Source: CAYXWM01 sp964392115 (lineage in GTDB: Bacteria > Bacillota > Clostridia > Lachnospirales > WRBF01). Taken from it: a stretch of DNA of 16,837 nt. Below are positions 12,943 to 16,837 of this stretch, piece by piece; the first letter of the stretch is position 1; every line of letters begins with the position of its first letter. The notes under the pieces are model-generated. The model was not told where the DNA came from, made no database searches, and saw only the letters and a list, made by a program, of their open reading frames with translations. A program made the position numbers and the translations under genes. The stretch spans positions 1 through 16,837 of the forward strand of contig CAYMOU010000061.1 in NCBI GenBank assembly GCA_964392115.1. Direction: 5' to 3'.

Positions 12943-15600
12943 ATGACCCATATTGGATTAACCGACGAACAAGCCGTGCTTTCACGTGAAAAACACGGCA
13001 CAAATATGTTGACCCGGGTTAAAAGAGGCGGTTTTTGGGACAAGCTGAAGAAAAATTTCGGTGACCCCATGATTAAAATACTGTGCGTAGCTTTGCTGAT
13101 AAACATAGTATTTGCCTTTACCGGTAACGCCCATTGGTACGAAACCTTGGGTATAGCCATAGCCGTAGCTCTTGCCACCTTTGTATCAACATTTTCCGAA
13201 TATCGTAACGAGAATGCCTTTCAGAAATTGCAGGAAGACGCTTCCAAGATTAAATGCAAGGTCTACAGAAACGGTATTTTGACAGAATTATCCGTGGATG
13301 ACGTGGTGGTAGGCGATTGTATTTTGCTTCAATCCGGTGATAAAATCCCGGCGGACGGTATTATTTTAACCGGCAGCATAAACGCAGACCAATCCGTATT
13401 AAACGGAGAAAGCAAAGAAGCCGAAAAAATACCGGCTCCCAAGGATTACACCGAGCAAGATTCCGGAATGGACTTTTTAAACGAATACAAGGTGTTCCGT
13501 GGAACGGTAGTTTGCTCCGGCAATGCAGTTATGTGCGTAAAACACGTGGGCGACAACACTGTTTACGGTAAGATTGCAAGCGAACTGCAACAGGACGACG
13601 AGCGGGATTCTCCTTTAAAGGTGAAATTGTTAAAGCTTGCCAAAAACATAAGCCGTTTCGGCTATATAGGCGGTCTGGCCATAGCGGCGGCCTTTTTGTT
13701 CCAAAGAATAGTTATGTACAATCATTTCAATATAAATGAAATAATGAATTACTGTTCAAACCCCATGGTTATAGCAAATGACTTTGTGAATGCGGTTATT
13801 CTTGCGGTTATAATAATCGTTATGGCGGTTCCAGAGGGGTTACCCCTGATGATAGCCATTGTTTCTGCCCTAAATATGGGAAAAATGCTGAAAGACAACG
13901 TTTTGGTCAGAAAAATTTCGGGCATTGAAACCGCCGGAAGTTTGAATATATTATTCAGCGACAAAACCGGCACTATCACCAAGGGAAAACTTGAAGCCGT
14001 GGTCTTTGCGGACGGCAAGGGCAGGGAATACAAAGACTTTGATTCCATACCGGCTAAACTGGCGGAAGTTTTATCACTAAGCTTACATCACAACACCGAT
14101 GCCGTTATTTCCGTCCGGGACAACAATCAATGCATCTTAGGAGGAAACGCTACAGAACGAGCCGTGTTGGGTTTTGCCGCAGGAAAAAGCAAAAGCAAGA
14201 ACGTCACTCCGGTACAGTCCTTACCCTTTAACAGCGAAAATAAATTTTCCGCAACCACCGTAAAAGGTGATTACAACCTTACCTTAATAAAGGGTGCCCC
14301 GGAGAAAATTCTACCCAAATGCAGCGGTTATTTTGATGAGGACGGAAACCTTTGCAATACATTTAACCCGAAACTTGTGAATGACACAACCGACAGCTTG
14401 GCACAACGGGCCATAAGGGTGCTTGCTTTGGCTGTAAGCAACCGGGAATTAAAGGAAAACAATCTGCCCGGCGGAGACTGGACCTTAGTTGGAATAATAG
14501 GCATCAGAGACGAAGTTCGCCCTGAATCCTGTACGGCAATTTCTCGGGTACAAAACGCCGGCGTTCAAGTGGTTATGATAACCGGTGACCGTAAGGATAC
14601 TGCCGTAGCCATAGCCAAAGAAGCCGGTTTGTTGACACAAGACAGCCATCTGGTTCTTACCTCGGATGATTTGCAAAATTTAAGCGACCAAGAGCTTAAA
14701 ACCATGCTTCCGGACATTCGTGTTATAGCCCGAGCCTTGCCAAGCGACAAGAGCCGTCTGGTAAAAACAGCACAAGAACTTAATCTTGTGGTAGGCATGA
14801 CCGGTGACGGTGTTAATGACTCTCCTGCATTGAAAAAAGCCGACGTAGGCTTTGCAATGGGCGGCGGAACGGAAGTTGCAAAAGAAGCCGGAGACATAGT
14901 TATAACAGACGACAATTTCAGCTCCATAGACAAGGCCATACTCTACGGCAGAACCATATTTAACAGCATACGCAAATTCATTATATTTCAGCTTACCATA
15001 AACGTTGCAGCCGTTTTGGTTTCCTTTGCTTCTCCGCTTTTGGGGTTCGAAAATCCGCCGCTTTCAATTACACAGATTCTGTGGATCAACCTTGTAATGG
15101 ATACCCTGGCGGCATTAGCCTTCGGCGGAGAGCCGCCGTTAAGCCGCTTTATGAAAGAAAAGCCCAAAAGACGTGACGAGGATATAATAAGCCCTTATAT
15201 GTTGAGTTCCGTGCTTACGGGCAGTCTTTCCGTATTTGCCATAAGTATGGTGTTTTTGCTGACAGATGCCTTTGACGGCTTTTTCAGAGAGGCACCCTCG
15301 GGAAAATTCGTGTTAACCGGCTATTTTACCTTTTTTATTTTTTCAGCTGTATTTAACGCACTTAACGCCCGTACCGAAAAGGTTAATATTTTCGATAATA
15401 TCAAAAGAAACCCCGGCTTTATTAAAATAATCTTTTTAATTATAGCTATACAAATAATAATGACCCACTTCGGCGGTGAGGTTTTAAAAAGTTACGGCTT
15501 AACCCTATCCGAATGGGTAGTGGTTTTATGTCTGTCCTTATTAATCATTCCCGTGGATATTTTCAGAAAATTTATAATATATAAAAAACAGTTAAGATGA
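12943..15600 (+). CDS. P-type Ca2+-transporting ATPase, PMCA-like (type IIB)
   Basis: An 885-residue membrane pump that uses ATP to export Ca2+. It has the full P-type order: cation-ATPase N-terminal region, M1-M2, actuator domain with NGES (154-157; most relatives have TGES), M3-M4 with PEGLP (297-301), phosphorylation site D340 in DKTGTIT, nucleotide-binding domain with KGAPE, hinge TGDGVND (620-626), then M5-M10. Ca2+ ligands fit PMCA rather than SERCA. M4 carries E298; M6 reads WINLVMDT (N716, D720); M5 has N687 in TINVAAVLVSF without the acidic residue that forms SERCA's extra site. One Ca2+ per ATP is therefore expected. No calmodulin-type C-terminal tail is present. AGGAG (12932-12936) sits six bases before the ATG. 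The gene is monocistronic between its own promoter and terminator. Confidence 0.95.
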   Translation: MTHIGLTDEQAVLSREKHGTNMLTRVKRGGFWDKLKKNFGDPMIKILCVALLINIVFAFTGNAHWYETLGIAIAVALATFVSTFSEYRNENAFQKLQEDASKIKCKVYRNGILTELSVDDVVVGDCILLQSGDKIPADGIILTGSINADQSVLNGESKEAEKIPAPKDYTEQDSGMDFLNEYKVFRGTVVCSGNAVMCVKHVGDNTVYGKIASELQQDDERDSPLKVKLLKLAKNISRFGYIGGLAIAAAFLFQRIVMYNHFNINEIMNYCSNPMVIANDFVNAVILAVIIIVMAVPEGLPLMIAIVSALNMGKMLKDNVLVRKISGIETAGSLNILFSDKTGTITKGKLEAVVFADGKGREYKDFDSIPAKLAEVLSLSLHHNTDAVISVRDNNQCILGGNATERAVLGFAAGKSKSKNVTPVQSLPFNSENKFSATTVKGDYNLTLIKGAPEKILPKCSGYFDEDGNLCNTFNPKLVNDTTDSLAQRAIRVLALAVSNRELKENNLPGGDWTLVGIIGIRDEVRPESCTAISRVQNAGVQVVMITGDRKDTAVAIAKEAGLLTQDSHLVLTSDDLQNLSDQELKTMLPDIRVIARALPSDKSRLVKTAQELNLVVGMTGDGVNDSPALKKADVGFAMGGGTEVAKEAGDIVITDDNFSSIDKAILYGRTIFNSIRKFIIFQLTINVAAVLVSFASPLLGFENPPLSITQILWINLVMDTLAALAFGGEPPLSRFMKEKPKRRDEDIISPYMLSSVLTGSLSVFAISMVFLLTDAFDGFFREAPSGKFVLTGYFTFFIFSAVFNALNARTEKVNIFDNIKRNPGFIKIIFLIIAIQIIMTHFGGEVLKSYGLTLSEWVVVLCLSLLIIPVDIFRKFIIYKKQLR

Positions 15601-15608
15601 TTAAAAAT

Positions 15609-15647
15609 AAAGCACCCATTTGTTGAAGTGGGTGCTTTGCTTTTTTT
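15609..15647 (+). terminator. Intrinsic terminator after the Ca2+-ATPase gene
   Basis: AAAGCACCCA (15609-15618) pairs perfectly with TGGGTGCTTT (15629-15638), followed by GC and seven T's. It starts eight bases after the stop. Confidence 0.9.
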
Positions 15648-15778
15648 CGGCTTTTTAAGAATGAGGCTTTCTGCCCTGAAAAAAGGCTTTCTCACCCAAG
15701 GTTTTAGCCTTTGTTTTCTTTGTAACATTTCAATTTAGTAAACATATATTATACAAATGAAAATAAGGGGTGTATTAA

Positions 15779-16381
15779 ATGGCAGCAAAACCCAATGTTT
15801 ATATACGTTTTCTACATGCGGTTTCAGACGCACCGGGAGTGGATATATATGTAAACGAACAACTTATCGCCAAGAACTTAAAATATCGTGACTTTACGGA
15901 TTATTTCGAGGCTTATCCCGGTACTTATACTGTAACAATATTTCCTACCGGCAACACTGAAATGCCAGTTTACGACGAAAAAATCGAGCTTATGGACGAC
16001 ATGATTTACACAGTGGCTCTGTCCGGTCTGCTGAGGGACTTAAACGCTGTTGTGGTAACAGACCAAAAACATGACATAGACAAATCCAAGGCCTATATCA
16101 GATTCATCAATTTATCCCCTTATGATACGGAATTTGATGTGTACTTAAACGACAAACCCGTCTTTGACAACCTTACTTATGAAGAAGTTTCGCCTTATAT
16201 TACTCTACAACCCGCTACCTATTACGTTACTTTGAGAGACAGCAAAACCGGCCGGGTTACCTTCCAAGACCCTCGCATGACATTAAAACCGGGTAAACTA
16301 TACGCCGGCTATTTTGTAGGAGTAGAAAATATGGGCGACGGCTTGCAAATTTTAATACCGCTTGAAAAAGCCTCCTATTAA
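15779..16381 (+). CDS. DUF4397-type protein with two internal repeats
   Basis: A 200-residue beta-rich protein made of two copies of a DUF4397-like unit. Copy 1 (about 5-95) begins VYIRFLHAVSDAPGVDIYVN and has the PGTYTVTIF strand; copy 2 (about 105-195) begins AYIRFINLSPYDTEFDVYLN with PATYYVTLR. Both have the same spacing of NL.Y/F, a second aromatic strand and a closing hydrophobic strand. DUF4397 domains are usually found in exported proteins, but no signal peptide or membrane segment is visible here, so it would stay in the cytoplasm or be assembled onto a structure from within the (mother) cell. AAGGGG (15765-15770) lies eight bases before the ATG. Function unknown. No neighbouring gene suggests a pathway. 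Confidence 0.8.
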   Translation: MAAKPNVYIRFLHAVSDAPGVDIYVNEQLIAKNLKYRDFTDYFEAYPGTYTVTIFPTGNTEMPVYDEKIELMDDMIYTVALSGLLRDLNAVVVTDQKHDIDKSKAYIRFINLSPYDTEFDVYLNDKPVFDNLTYEEVSPYITLQPATYYVTLRDSKTGRVTFQDPRMTLKPGKLYAGYFVGVENMGDGLQILIPLEKASY

Positions 16382-16529
16382 GCCGATTAAGGACGCAAAG
16401 AACAAACAAAGGACTGTACCTGTTTTGGGAATTAACGCTTTTTGGTACAAGTCAAATTTTCAACTTAATCCCATTTTGGCATACAAACTGTTTCTCATAA
16501 AAAATTCAAAAAAGTAATGCTCCATTCTC

Positions 16530-16555
16530 AACCGCCCATAACCGGCGGTTTTTTT
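16530..16555 (+). terminator. Intrinsic terminator
   Basis: AACCGCC (16530-16536) pairs with GGCGGTT (16544-16550), followed by a T-run. It lies about 150 bases after the DUF4397 gene, and is the first good terminator after it. Confidence 0.75.
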
Positions 16556-16567
16556 ATATTTTTTATT

Positions 16568-16708
16568 TTATAGTCAAATGAACAAGGAATAGTAACAAAA
16601 GCTATTCTTCGTAAGCGGTTCGCTGATGAATTTTTCAAGGAAAACCACCGGTCGCTCACCACTGCGAACAGACGCTTTTGTTACTCTTTAATTAGCATTT
16701 GACTATAA
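16568..16708. mobile_element. MITE of about 141 bp with bipartite inverted repeats
   Basis: The ends TTATAGTCAAATG (16568-16580) and CATTTGACTATAA (16696-16708) are exact complements. After a non-matching 10-base gap on each side, a second block AGTAACAAAAGC (16591-16602) is complementary to GCTTTTGTTACT (16673-16684). The centre (about 16603-16672) is GC-richer, with no significant reading frame. The structure is typical of a non-autonomous transposable element. The target duplication is uncertain because the ends may already include TA. Confidence 0.75.
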
Positions 16709-16837
16709 TCCCGAATTTTTTAAAATGACATAAACAGGCACAAAAAAACTCCACATAATTATATTACACAGAAAGCCAAAGAGGTAAATAGGTGGTACGA
16801 ATATAGTATATTACCTAGTATAAGAGCTTGAAAAAAA

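Larger units (their letters stand above)
16382..16837. other. Non-coding right end of the window
   Basis: 456 bases without a credible gene. Contents in order: an imperfect hairpin (GACTGTACC at 16412-16420 with GGTACAAGTC at 16444-16453, one bulged base) that shares AAAGGACTGTACC with the island after leuS; a standard terminator; a MITE; and AT-rich DNA (16709-16837), in which only a weak 9-bp inverted repeat near the end (TAGGTGGTA with TATTACCTA) is visible. The window ends before any following gene. Confidence 0.55.

Noticed and set aside
16778..16820. AGGTGGTACG resembling the T-box core AGGGTGGTACCGCG
   Set aside because: Two bases of the core are missing, no specifier stem or terminator/antiterminator pair can be found, and the window ends before any gene.

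Overview
The window reads as a chromosomal stretch from a low-to-moderate GC member of the Bacillota, most likely a clostridium. The evidence is: strong AGGAGG-type ribosome sites before most genes, short monocistronic units closed by intrinsic terminators, a Firmicutes-type Hfq, a small RelQ-like (p)ppGpp synthetase and a short 'type 3' prolyl-tRNA synthetase. The species cannot be named from the sequence.

Layout: (1) 1-2116 carries a membrane-anchored protein with a helical, TPR-like C-terminus, translationally coupled (ATGA overlap) to a GT4 glycosyltransferase of the diacylglycerol glucosyltransferase type. A terminator follows. (2) 2239-4641 is leuS, followed by an unusual structured, GC-richer intergenic island. 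(3) 4991-6643 is a large secreted, C-terminally anchored protein with a PQQ-propeller-like start. It converges on hfq across a perfect bidirectional terminator. (4) 6742-8700 (minus) holds hfq and proS, with proS starting at TTG. (5) 8884-9198 is a small exported protein of unknown function, divergent from proS. (6) 9199-9449 is a bidirectional terminator whose loop has been invaded by a 164-bp MITE flanked by a TTA target duplication. (7) 9450-10838 (minus) is a FliL-like membrane protein followed by a RelQ-like alarmone synthetase, whose best start codon appears to be AUC. (8) 11489-12652 is a secreted HEYGH zincin-like protein. (9) 12943-15600 is a PMCA-type Ca2+-ATPase. (10) 15779-16381 is a two-repeat DUF4397 protein. 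(11) The right end is non-coding, with a terminator and a second MITE with bipartite inverted repeats.

The genes do not form one pathway. They are mostly independent housekeeping units (translation, RNA chaperone, stringent response, glycolipid synthesis, calcium export) mixed with cell-envelope proteins of unknown function. No defence system, phage, CRISPR array, rRNA or tRNA was recognised. The most notable observations are the MITE inside a terminator loop, the apparent AUC start of the alarmone synthetase, and the structured island after leuS.
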